NCBI RefSeq assembly: GCF_000019225.1
Contig: NC_010995.1
Coordinates: 4,472,501 to 4,536,500 of the forward strand
DNA: 64,000 bases
Source of the DNA: Cellvibrio japonicus Ueda107
Lineage (GTDB): Bacteria > Pseudomonadota > Gammaproteobacteria > Pseudomonadales > Cellvibrionaceae
Direction: 5' to 3'
Position numbers and translations under genes: made by a program. Positions within the stretch are counted from its first letter, which is position 1; the number at the start of each line of letters is the position of its first letter. Below the pieces are notes generated by a model, which worked only from the letters and a program-made list of their open reading frames with translations, made no database searches and was not told the origin of the DNA. Of the stretch, positions 41,183 through 49,168 are shown piece after piece.

Positions 41183-41716
41183 TTACTCATGGCTGCTTTT
41201 CAAACTCAGCGGCAAACCGGCGACCACCAGGCTGACCTGTGCACAGCGCTGGGCCAGGGCCTGGTGCAACCAGCCGCTGGCATCCACAAATTCCCGACTG
41301 AGCCGGCCCAGGGGAATCACCCCTGAACCCACTTCGTTACTGACAAATAACCAGCGCGGCGGGCGCCCGGCGGCCAACTGGCGATCGATTTGCGCCAGCA
41401 GGTGCGCGCGCTCCTGCGGCCAGCAACCGGCGTGCAGGCAATTGCTGATCCACAGGGTCAGGCAATCGACCAGCACTATGTCGGTGTCCCGGCTACGGGA
41501 CAGTGCTTCGGCCAGGTACAGGGGCTCTTCCAGGGTGCACCATTGGCCCTGGCGGTCAGCCTGGTGCCGGGCAATACGCGCCTGCATTTCGGCATCACCG
41601 GCCGTGGCGGTGGCCAGGTACACCAATTGTCCACCCCCCTGCGCTTGCCAGTGTTCGGCGCGCGTTTGCGCCAGCCGGCTTTTGCCGCTGCGGGCACCGC
41701 CCAATATCAATTCCAT
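41183..41716 (-). CDS. cobU: Adenosylcobinamide kinase/guanylyltransferase
   Basis: 177 residues, normal for CobU/CobP. P-loop GGARSGKSRLAQ at the N-terminus, VLVDCLTLWISNCL (Walker B-like) and LFVSNEVGSGVIPLGRLSREFVDASG, the conserved nucleotide-binding stretch. It phosphorylates adenosylcobinamide and then adds GMP from GTP. It follows btuD by 33 bases and precedes cbiB by 6. Confidence 0.9.
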   Translation of the reverse strand: MELILGGARSGKSRLAQTRAEHWQAQGGGQLVYLATATAGDAEMQARIARHQADRQGQWCTLEEPLYLAEALSRSRDTDIVLVDCLTLWISNCLHAGCWPQERAHLLAQIDRQLAAGRPPRWLFVSNEVGSGVIPLGRLSREFVDASGWLHQALAQRCAQVSLVVAGLPLSLKSSHE

Positions 41717-41749
41717 AGCATCGTTTCCGGGCGTTGAATAGGTGAGGGA

Positions 41750-42550
41750 TTATTCATTGATCACCACCGGTTTGCCCGTTACCGGGTGCGACACCACACA
41801 GACGCGGGTGGCGAACAGGGGGTTGATTACCGCGGCGGTGAGCACCTGTTCGGGCGTGCCCTGGGCGCAGCAGCGGCCGCCGCTCAAGGCGATCAACCGG
41901 TCGCTGAAGGCACCCGCCAGGGTCATATCGTGCAAAGTCATCAAGACAGCCACTCCGGTACCGGCCAGGTCGCGCACCGCCTGCATGCACTGCCACTGGT
42001 GGCCTATATCCAGGCTGGTGACCGGCTCATCCAATAACAGCAGGCGCTGGCCGGCGTCTTCGGCGCGCCAGATTTGCGCCAGCACCCGCGCCAGGTGGAT
42101 GCGCTGCTGCTCACCGCCGGATAGCAGGGGGTAGAGCCGCCCGGCCAGGTGGCCCACATCCAGCGCGGCCATGGCCGCGTGGCAAATCTCCTCATCCAGG
42201 TGCGCACCCGTGGCATGGGGGGTGCGGCTCATGGCCACCACCTCCAGGCCGGTAAAGGCAAACTCCAGGTGATTGCGCTGGGCCAGTATCGCCATCTGGC
42301 GCGCCCGCGCCAGGGGTGCCAGGGCGCCGATTGGCTGGCCGCAGAGCTGTACCTGACCCCGGCTAATGGGCAGGTCGCCGCCAATCGCGCGCAACAGGCT
42401 GGATTTGCCCGCGCCGTTGGGGCCGATAATCGACAGTATCTCGCCAGGCGCGACGCTCAGGCTGAGGTTATCCAGCAGTAGCAGGCCATCGACCGCCAGG
42501 CTGAGCTGGTCGACATGCAGCACGGCAGGGCTGTTCGGAACCGGGCTCAT
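41750..42550 (-). CDS. btuD: Cobalamin ABC importer ATPase
   Basis: 266 residues from ATG 42550. Complete ABC motifs: Walker A GPNGAGKSS, signature LSGGEQQRIHLARVLAQ, Walker B LLLLDEPVTSLD and the H-loop HDM. The long frame upstream is out-of-phase readthrough of btuC. It powers import through BtuC; the start overlaps the btuC stop by ATGA. Assignment to B12 rather than haem or siderophore import rests on the surrounding cob genes and the riboswitch. Confidence 0.88.
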   Translation of the reverse strand: MSPVPNSPAVLHVDQLSLAVDGLLLLDNLSLSVAPGEILSIIGPNGAGKSSLLRAIGGDLPISRGQVQLCGQPIGALAPLARARQMAILAQRNHLEFAFTGLEVVAMSRTPHATGAHLDEEICHAAMAALDVGHLAGRLYPLLSGGEQQRIHLARVLAQIWRAEDAGQRLLLLDEPVTSLDIGHQWQCMQAVRDLAGTGVAVLMTLHDMTLAGAFSDRLIALSGGRCCAQGTPEQVLTAAVINPLFATRVCVVSHPVTGKPVVINE

Positions 42551-43575
42551 TGCATCCCCCCGCGCCGCTGGTATAGCAAGTAGATAAAGAAAGGTGCACC
42601 CACCAGCGCAGTGACCAGGCCCACGGGCAGTTCGGTGGGGGCCACTGCCACCCGCGCCAGGGTATCGGCCAGCAGCAGCAGGCTGGCGCCGCCCAGGGCA
42701 CTGAGCGGCAGCAGCAGGCGATGATCCGGCCCCACCCACAGGCGCAGCATATGGGGCACCACCAGGCCGACAAAGGCGATGGAGCCCGCCAGGGCCACCG
42801 ACAAGCCCACCCCGGCCGCGACCAGCAGGATCAGGCGGGTTTTCAAGCGCTCCACATCTATACCCAGGTGGCGCGCCTGGGATTCCCCCAGCAGCAAGGT
42901 ATTCAGGGCCAGGGCGAAGCGCGGCATAGACACCAGCAACAGCGCCAGTATCACCAGCATAAGGATGGCACGGGGGTAGTCGGCCGCATCCAGGGCGCCC
43001 ATGCGCCACAGGCTCATGCGGCGCAGTGCTTCGTTATCGGCAAAAAACTCCATCAGCCCGGTAAAGCTGGCGGCCAGGGCCGAGGCGGCAATACCCATCA
43101 ACAGCATGGTCGCCACCGAGGTGCCGGACACCGAGGTCGCCACGCGATATACCAGCCATACCGTGATCAGACCACCAGTAAAGGCGCCCAGGGAAACCAG
43201 CGACAAACCGGCCAGCATACCGACGCCGGTACTGCCGAGGAAAATAACCAGGCTGGCGCCCACCGAGGCGCCGGCGGTGACACCGATCAGTGAGGGGTCG
43301 GCGAGCGGGTTGCGAAACAGGCCCTGCAACCAGGTACCGCACATGGCCAGCACCGCCCCCACGGCCGCCGCCAGCAGGGCGCGCGGCAGGCGCAGGGAGA
43401 GGATAATTTCCGCCTTGTAACCGGGCAGGGGCTGGCCCATCAGTGCAGCCACCAGCTCCCGTGTACTGATAGCGCTGGAGCCCAGGGCAACAGCCAGCAC
43501 AAAGCTCAGCCCCAGTAACAGCGACAGCAGCCACCAGGCCCAGTGCCGCGCGATCCGGCGCGCCAGCGCATTCAT
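42547..43575 (-). CDS. btuC: Cobalamin ABC importer permease (FecCD family)
   Basis: 342 residues from ATG 43575, with about ten membrane helices. Family motifs include GSSAISTRELVAAL, LRLPRALLAAAVGAVLAMCGTWLQGLFRNPLADPSLIGVTAGASVGAS and IAFVGLVVPHMLRLWVGPDHR. It forms the inner-membrane channel with BtuD and receives substrate from BtuF. The start overlaps the cobQ stop by ATGA, and the end overlaps the btuD start. Confidence 0.9.
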   Translation of the reverse strand: MNALARRIARHWAWWLLSLLLGLSFVLAVALGSSAISTRELVAALMGQPLPGYKAEIILSLRLPRALLAAAVGAVLAMCGTWLQGLFRNPLADPSLIGVTAGASVGASLVIFLGSTGVGMLAGLSLVSLGAFTGGLITVWLVYRVATSVSGTSVATMLLMGIAASALAASFTGLMEFFADNEALRRMSLWRMGALDAADYPRAILMLVILALLLVSMPRFALALNTLLLGESQARHLGIDVERLKTRLILLVAAGVGLSVALAGSIAFVGLVVPHMLRLWVGPDHRLLLPLSALGGASLLLLADTLARVAVAPTELPVGLVTALVGAPFFIYLLYQRRGGMQ

Positions 43576-45092
43576 GGTGCGGCTCCCGCACTGGCGTACA
43601 GCTGTGCCAGCCAATCCGGTTTCAGGTGGGCCTCCAGGGTATCGGCCAGGCGCTCCAGCTCGCGCTCGCGCCGGGTCGCCAGGTCGAAGGGTTGGTTATC
43701 CTGTACCGCCAGTCCCGCCCACTCCAGCAACAGCTGCAAAGCCTGGGGATGGTCAAAAATACCGTGCATATAAGTGGCCAGTATCTGCCCGTCGGCACTC
43801 ACCGCACCTTCCGGATGCCACCCGCATTCCCGCTCAACCCGGAGCAGCGGCTTGTCCAGCGCCGGCCCGGCGGAGATACCGCAATGGATTTCGTAGCCGT
43901 TGAACGCAGCGCTGTGCTCGGCCAGGTGTACCTGGCCCTGCCGGTTGTACAGTTGTTTGTGGGGTTTGAGGTGGGTGTGCAGTGCCAGGTAACCAAACCC
44001 CGTTTCGCTGCCCGGTTCGGCCTCTATGCCCTCGGGGTCTTCCACCCGCTCACCGAGCATTTGCAGACCGCCGCAGATACCCATGAGTTTGCCGCCATAG
44101 CGCAGGTGGCGGTCGAGCATGGTGTGCCAATCGTGCTGTTTTAACAGGGCCAGGTCAGCGCGCACATTTTTACTGCCGGGCAGTATCACCAGGTCGCAGG
44201 GGGGCAGGGGTTCGCGCACGGAGACAAAGTGCAGGTTAACGGCCGGGTGCAAACGCAGGGCGTCAAAATCGGTGTGGTTGCTGATGCGCGGCAATACCGG
44301 CACCACAATATTCAGCGCGGCCTGTGCCGGCGGTGGTTGCCGGCTGATGGCATCCTCCGCATCCAGGTGGAAATCGGGCAGATAGGGCACCACGCCCAGC
44401 ACCGGTTTGCCGGTGCGTGCCTCCAGCCAGTCCAGGCCCGGCTGCAACAAGGCAATATCGCCGCGAAAGCGGTTGATCACAAAACCGATAACCCGCGCCT
44501 GCTCGCTCTCGCTTAATAAATCCAGGGTGCCGACCAGGTGCGCAAAGACACCGCCGCGATCAATATCGGCAATCAATATCACCGGGCAATCGGCAGCTTC
44601 GGCAAAGCCCATATTGGCGATGTCGTTGGCGCGCAGGTTAATTTCCGCCGGGCTGCCGGCGCCCTCCACCAGCACAAAGCCGTAGTGCGCTTGCAGGCGC
44701 GCGAAGGATTCAAATACCGCTTGCCGGGCCGTGTTTTTGTAGTGGTGGTAATCCAGTGCCTGCATAGTGCCGATGGCCTTGCCCTGGATAATCACCTGGG
44801 CGCCGGTATCAGACGCCGGTTTGAGCAATACCGGGTTCATATCGGTATGGGGTTGCAGGCCGCAGGCCTGGGCTTGCAATGCCTGGGCGCGGCCAATTTC
44901 GCCGCCATCGCAGGTAACAGCGCTGTTGAGCGCCATGTTTTGCGGTTTGAAGGGCGCCAGGCACGCGCCGCGCCGGTACAGCAGGCGCGCAAGACCGGCC
45001 ACCAGGGTACTTTTACCGGCATCGGAGGTAGTGCCCTGCACCATCAGGCATCTGGCCTGTGGAATCTGGCGGCTGGTTGCTGAACCCGCCAT
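43572..45092 (-). CDS. cobQ: Cobyric acid synthase (glutamine-dependent)
   Basis: 506 residues. N-terminal P-loop-like synthetase domain (CLMVQGTTSDAGKSTLVAGLARLL, PFKPQNMALNS) and C-terminal class I glutamine amidotransferase domain with the nucleophile Cys in GICGGLQMLG and His near HGIFDH. It amidates four carboxyls of adenosylcobyrinate diamide. It starts 2 bases after the cobO stop and runs into btuC. Its presence without the early corrin genes suggests salvage of incomplete corrinoids. Confidence 0.92.
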   Translation of the reverse strand: MAGSATSRQIPQARCLMVQGTTSDAGKSTLVAGLARLLYRRGACLAPFKPQNMALNSAVTCDGGEIGRAQALQAQACGLQPHTDMNPVLLKPASDTGAQVIIQGKAIGTMQALDYHHYKNTARQAVFESFARLQAHYGFVLVEGAGSPAEINLRANDIANMGFAEAADCPVILIADIDRGGVFAHLVGTLDLLSESEQARVIGFVINRFRGDIALLQPGLDWLEARTGKPVLGVVPYLPDFHLDAEDAISRQPPPAQAALNIVVPVLPRISNHTDFDALRLHPAVNLHFVSVREPLPPCDLVILPGSKNVRADLALLKQHDWHTMLDRHLRYGGKLMGICGGLQMLGERVEDPEGIEAEPGSETGFGYLALHTHLKPHKQLYNRQGQVHLAEHSAAFNGYEIHCGISAGPALDKPLLRVERECGWHPEGAVSADGQILATYMHGIFDHPQALQLLLEWAGLAVQDNQPFDLATRRERELERLADTLEAHLKPDWLAQLYASAGAAP

Positions 45093-45094
45093 GC

Positions 45095-45742
45095 CTAGTA
45101 GTCGACGCCCTGGCGCGCCTTGATGCCCGCCTTAAAGGCGTGCTTGAGGTCTTTGACTTCCGACACGGTATCCATCAGCTCCTGCAGTGCAGTGCCGCCA
45201 CCGCGGCCGGTCACAATCACACTCTGCTCCGATGGTCGCTGGGCGATCGCCTGGAGCACGCGCGCTTCATCGAGGTACTGGTAGCCGAGCATATAGGTGA
45301 GTTCGTCCAGCACCACCAGGTCGTAGCCGGGGTCGGCGAGCATCCTGCTGGCGTGTTGCCAGGTGGCTTCGGCGGCGGCGATGTCGGCACTGCGATCCTG
45401 GGTATTCCAGGTAAAGCCGGTGCCCATCTGGTGCAGTTCAACCTGTGGACACTGGTTTTTCAGGTACAGCTCTTCACCGGACAGCTGGGCGCCCTTGATA
45501 AATTGCACCACGCCTACCTTCTGGCCATAACCCAGGGCGCGCAGCACCATGCCAAAGGCCGAGCTGGATTTGCCCTTGCCGTTACCGGTCAGCAACACCG
45601 CCACACCGCGCTCAGTACTGGCAGCGGCAATGCTGGCATCCACCTTGGCTTTTTGCTTTTGCATGGCTTTCTTGTGGCGCTCGGCTTTGTGGTCACCCTG
45701 TGGATCTGTGCCTTGTTCGCTGTCGTGAAGTTGCTCGCTCAT
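45095..45742 (-). CDS. cobO: Cob(I)yrinic acid a,c-diamide adenosyltransferase
   Basis: 215 residues of the CobO/BtuR type. A charged N-terminal tail precedes the P-loop VLLTGNGKGKSSSAFGMVLRALG; then come LYLKNQCPQVELHQMGTGFTW, ADPGYDLVVLDELTYMLGYQYL and VIVTGRGG. It transfers the adenosyl group of ATP to reduced corrinoids. First of the enzymatic genes after btuB, from which it is separated by an intrinsic terminator. Confidence 0.92.
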   Translation of the reverse strand: MSEQLHDSEQGTDPQGDHKAERHKKAMQKQKAKVDASIAAASTERGVAVLLTGNGKGKSSSAFGMVLRALGYGQKVGVVQFIKGAQLSGEELYLKNQCPQVELHQMGTGFTWNTQDRSADIAAAEATWQHASRMLADPGYDLVVLDELTYMLGYQYLDEARVLQAIAQRPSEQSVIVTGRGGGTALQELMDTVSEVKDLKHAFKAGIKARQGVDY

Positions 45743-45750
45743 AAAAACCC

Positions 45751-45787
45751 TTAAAAAAATAAAGCGCGCCCCGGGTATGGGGCGCGC
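45751..45787 (-). terminator. Strong intrinsic terminator between btuB and cobO
   Basis: A 9-base GC-only stem (GCGCGCCCC at 45764-45772, complement at 45779-45787) with a 6-base loop is followed on the minus strand by a U-rich run (45763-45751). It starts 24 bases after the btuB stop. It should end most btuB transcripts, so the cob genes would receive only readthrough or need a second promoter. Confidence 0.88.
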
Positions 45788-45810
45788 CTGCCGGCAGGTT
45801 AACCTGTGCC

Positions 45811-47655
45811 TTAAAAGGTGATTTTCACCCCGGCATAGGCCGCTGCACCAGCAGTGTTGTAGTTGACGATTTCCACGTAGTCCTTATCGGTGAGGTTTTC
45901 ACCGCGCAGATAGAACGCCAGCATGGGCGTTACCTGGTAATTAACGCTGGCATCCAGTACCTGGTAATTATCCAGGTCGGCGCCGGTGGTCTCCTTGGCG
46001 TCCGCAGAATGGCGCAGGTTAACCGCCAGTTGCAAGGCATCGCTCGCCGCGTAGGTAAAGCCCAGGTTGGCCAGTTGCCTGGGCACCCTTGGGCGCGCTG
46101 AACCTGTCGCTGTTTTGGTATCTGTGTAGGTGTAATTGAGGTTGATGATCCACTGGTCTGCCAACGGCATATTGGCGATCAGCTCAATACCCTCCGAACG
46201 GTTCTCGCCATCGCCCTGGATATAGCCTGTCCAACCCACCGAATCGTATGCAATTTCGCGCTCAATAGTCTGCTTGAACAATACGGCCTCCAAATGCAGG
46301 CCGTTGCTGCCGAAGTATTCCACCCCCACGTCCACACCTTCACTTTCCTCTGGCGTGAGGGGGGCCAAAACATACCCGTAGGATGCCGTTTGCTGTTGGT
46401 TGTAGTCGATCTCAAACAAGCTGGGTGCACGGAAACCGGTACCGTAGGTGGCTTTGAACTTTAGCTCACCGGCATCGAGTGCCTGCACATAGGCCGCACT
46501 GGTGCGGTAGGTATCGTAGCGCCCAAAGTCATCGTTATCGTCGCTGCGCCCGCCGGCGGTAAAAAATACGCGATCGGCATAGCGGCCCTGGTATTCCAGG
46601 TACACCGCATCCTGGTCGCGCTCCATCTCGCGCACACTGTCACTGCGCCGCTCAAGGCCATAGGCCAGGGTATGGGCTTCACTCAAGTAGGCGCGCCCCA
46701 GCCATTCCAGTTTTTCAATGCTGCCCTCGGTATCGTAGTCATTGACACCGGCAGCAAAGCTCTGGCGGCTGATGTCGGATTTGGAATAGGCCAGGCTGTT
46801 ATCCAGGCGACCCAGGCGATGGCTCAGGGACAGGCGACCGGCATCCTGCTCGAAGGTGCTGGTGCAATCGTCTATTGCCGGCCAGCCGCAGCGATCATAT
46901 TGCGCGCTGGCATCGGTATTGCGCGCAACTGCTTCTACGCGCAGGTTTTCGGTCAGGTTGGCCCCCAGGCGCGCGTGCAGGGTGGTGTTGTCGTAACCGT
47001 CATTATCCTTGAGCAGCGTATCTTGCTTGCTGGTGTTAAAGCCTTCGGTTTCGGCACGCGCTACCGAGACAAAATAATCCAGCTTATCGCTGGCGCCGCT
47101 GGTGTTGAGTGACCCGCGCTGGGAGTTGTAACGCCCGGCCTCGCCGCTGAGGACGGTTTTATTGCCCTGTTCCGCCTGGCGCGTGCTGATGTTAAGTACA
47201 CCGCCGGCATCGGCCCCGTACATCAACCCTTGCGGGCCGCGCAGCAATTCCACGCGACCGACATCGCTGCTCAAAATATGCTGGATTTGCGCCCCCGACT
47301 GGGTGCCGGTCGGATCGCTGACATCCACGCCATCAATTTGCACCAGGGTGCGATAACCGGCTTCGCCGCGCACGCGCAGGGTGGTGGTTTTCCCCATACC
47401 GCCGGAGTTGCTGACAGATACCGAGGGCAGGGTGCGCAGGGCATCAACCAGGGCGGTGTAGCCGAGTTTTTCGATTTGGGCTTCTTCCAGCACAGCAACC
47501 GAGGTCGCCACTTCACGCAGCGGCGTTTCCTGGCGTGAACTGACCACCACCACGGTTTCCAGGCTGGGGACTAATGGATTGGCAGGCTTGTCTTGCGCCG
47601 CGACCTGGGCGCAGGCGAGGCTCAGGGCCGTCGCGGTAAAAATGGCATGTTTCAA
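45811..47655 (-). CDS. btuB: TonB-dependent cobalamin receptor
   Basis: 614 residues. Signal peptide to about ACAQVAAQ, TonB box ETVVVVSS near residue 35, plug domain (VATSVAVLEEAQIEKLGYTALVDALRTLPSVSVSNSGGMGKTTTLRVRGEAG) and a 22-strand-type barrel ending LTDKDYVEIVNYNTAGAAAYAGVKITF with the terminal Phe. The size matches BtuB. Identification as the B12 receptor rests on the family pattern, on the cobalamin riboswitch 140 bases upstream and on the cob/btu genes downstream. Confidence 0.92.
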   Translation of the reverse strand: MKHAIFTATALSLACAQVAAQDKPANPLVPSLETVVVVSSRQETPLREVATSVAVLEEAQIEKLGYTALVDALRTLPSVSVSNSGGMGKTTTLRVRGEAGYRTLVQIDGVDVSDPTGTQSGAQIQHILSSDVGRVELLRGPQGLMYGADAGGVLNISTRQAEQGNKTVLSGEAGRYNSQRGSLNTSGASDKLDYFVSVARAETEGFNTSKQDTLLKDNDGYDNTTLHARLGANLTENLRVEAVARNTDASAQYDRCGWPAIDDCTSTFEQDAGRLSLSHRLGRLDNSLAYSKSDISRQSFAAGVNDYDTEGSIEKLEWLGRAYLSEAHTLAYGLERRSDSVREMERDQDAVYLEYQGRYADRVFFTAGGRSDDNDDFGRYDTYRTSAAYVQALDAGELKFKATYGTGFRAPSLFEIDYNQQQTASYGYVLAPLTPEESEGVDVGVEYFGSNGLHLEAVLFKQTIEREIAYDSVGWTGYIQGDGENRSEGIELIANMPLADQWIINLNYTYTDTKTATGSARPRVPRQLANLGFTYAASDALQLAVNLRHSADAKETTGADLDNYQVLDASVNYQVTPMLAFYLRGENLTDKDYVEIVNYNTAGAAAYAGVKITF

Positions 47656-47789
47656 GGTTCAACCCCTAAGTGAATGTACGCTTGGGATCGAGGGAGGAAA
47701 TAGCAAGGCGGCGCCCACAGAATGCAAAAAAGCAGATCCATGAATGCAGATCTATGCCAGATGGTAGCCCTCCGCTCCATCGCGATGAC

Positions 47790-47930
47790 AGATGCAGGGC
47801 CGGTATCGGGCTCACAGACTCAGGGTCTGTTGACCGTTGCGGGGGCAGCGCCAATTAAGGACTTCCCGTTTAACCTGCTCAGCACAGACTCGTCATTGCT
47901 CTGGCAGCAGGCACCACACATCAAGCCGCG
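47790..47930 (-). promoter_or_regulatory. Cobalamin riboswitch upstream of btuB
   Basis: On the minus strand the conserved core reads in order GGTGCCTG (47915-47908), CAGGTTAAACGGGAAG, GCTGCCCCCGCAACGGT and the B12 box AGCCCGATACCGGCC (47812-47798). These are the hallmark blocks of the adenosylcobalamin aptamer. It lies 135-275 bases before the btuB start. A run GCTTTTTTGC follows at about 47730, preceded by possible AGATC/GATCT pairing, which could serve as the terminator arm. When B12 is plentiful it should switch btuB off. Confidence 0.92.
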
Positions 47931-48075
47931 CAATCTACGTGCGGGGTTGGGCTTTGTCAAATCAGGCGCCGTGGCGATTACAGGCAATCGGTATCCATCC
48001 GGACGCGGTGTTTGGTATGAATTGAAGTAAGCGCTTCAAGTGACCTCAGGGCCAACGACAAGGGCCCGAGACCGG

Positions 48076-49167
48076 CTATCCCCGTCGCGCCGCCCAGAAT
48101 GGCGCTTGCGCAAAACGCTCCGGCCCCCGGTATGTCAGGCGCCGTTTGGCCAGGTAGTGGGAGGCCACAGCGAGGAGTTCTTGCTGGAAGGCCGCCAGGG
48201 CATCTGCACGGTACCAGCAACCGGCATGGATGGCCGCCGCCGCGCTTTCAGCCGAGGCCAGGGCGTGGAACAGGCCTTGGGATGAGATAGGGTCGAAGGT
48301 GATGGCTGCATCGCCGATAGCGAGGAAACCCGGGCCGGCAGCATCCAGGTTGGCGAGGTCCAGCACCGCCGTTCCCGCCGGGCGCACATGCACATCGGCC
48401 GCTTTCCGCTGGGTTAATACCTCCGCCAGGAGCGGGTGTCGGCGCGCCCGCGCCAGAAAGGTGTCCGGTTGCTGCAAGGCCTGCCGCCCGCGGTGTTTGG
48501 CATCCAGGTGATAGGCCAGCACGCGGTAGCCATTGGCCAGCCTGACGCAATACCACCAGCCATCCTGGTCGGCCAGGATACGCATCGTTGTGTCTTCATC
48601 CGCTGCGTGCCCCGGCAGGAAACTGTGCAGGCACAACTGTGCATCCTGCTTGCTGTGGGACAACCCCAGGCGGCGCGCCAGGTATGCCGCGCGGCCACTG
48701 GCATCGACAATCACCGGCGCCAGGTGCCGAACCTGGCTGCCTTCCGGCACCAGCGTCCAGTACGCGGATTGCCGCGCCACCTGGAAATCCGCGCAGCCGT
48801 AATCAATGCTGGCGCCGCAGCGACGGGCGGCGTACAGCAGGAGCTGCTCAAATCCGCGCCGGTCAAGCAGCCAGCCAGGGCCGGCAGGGTCGCGCAGGCT
48901 ATCGCGCCAGACCGGTTCATCCCGGTCCCAGATGGCGATGGTGGCGCCCCGCTCCAGGTGGTTTCCGGACTGGAACGCCTCCCATATCCCCAGGCGCTGC
49001 AATAGCACCCCGGCCGCACCCGGCAGCGACTCGCCAATGCGCAACCCATCGGCCGCCTGCGCCTGGCGCTCCAGCAGTAACACCCGCTTTGGCGCCAGGC
49101 GGGTAGCCAGGGCCAGCCCCGCCGGGCCGGCGCCCAGGATGATCACATCCCACTCACGCGCTTGCAT
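48076..49167 (-). CDS. LodB-like FAD-dependent oxidoreductase (quinone cofactor maturation)
   Basis: 363 residues from ATG 49167. FAD motif DVIILGAGPAGLALATRLAP, then LRIGESLPGAAGVLLQRLG of the tryptophan-halogenase-like fold, and FLAIGDAAITFDPISSQGLFHALASAESAAAAI with the GD contact. The gene starts 1 base after the stop of a LodA/GoxA-type oxidase. In Marinomonas, LodB or GoxB is needed to make the cysteine tryptophylquinone of the oxidase, most likely by hydroxylating the Trp. The gene order here is oxidase first, flavoprotein second, as in lodAB. Confidence 0.85.
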   Translation of the reverse strand: MQAREWDVIILGAGPAGLALATRLAPKRVLLLERQAQAADGLRIGESLPGAAGVLLQRLGIWEAFQSGNHLERGATIAIWDRDEPVWRDSLRDPAGPGWLLDRRGFEQLLLYAARRCGASIDYGCADFQVARQSAYWTLVPEGSQVRHLAPVIVDASGRAAYLARRLGLSHSKQDAQLCLHSFLPGHAADEDTTMRILADQDGWWYCVRLANGYRVLAYHLDAKHRGRQALQQPDTFLARARRHPLLAEVLTQRKAADVHVRPAGTAVLDLANLDAAGPGFLAIGDAAITFDPISSQGLFHALASAESAAAAIHAGCWYRADALAAFQQELLAVASHYLAKRRLTYRGPERFAQAPFWAARRG

Positions 49168-49168
49168 A

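Noticed and set aside
38165..47655. Full de novo cobalamin synthesis locus
   Set aside because: Corrin ring genes and cobS/cobT are not in this stretch; only uptake, adenosylation, amidation and nucleotide-loop entry steps are present.
48076..49167. Tryptophan halogenase for a halogenated product
   Set aside because: Position directly after a LodA-like gene with CTQ residues fits LodB. The halogenase WxWxIP motif was not seen.
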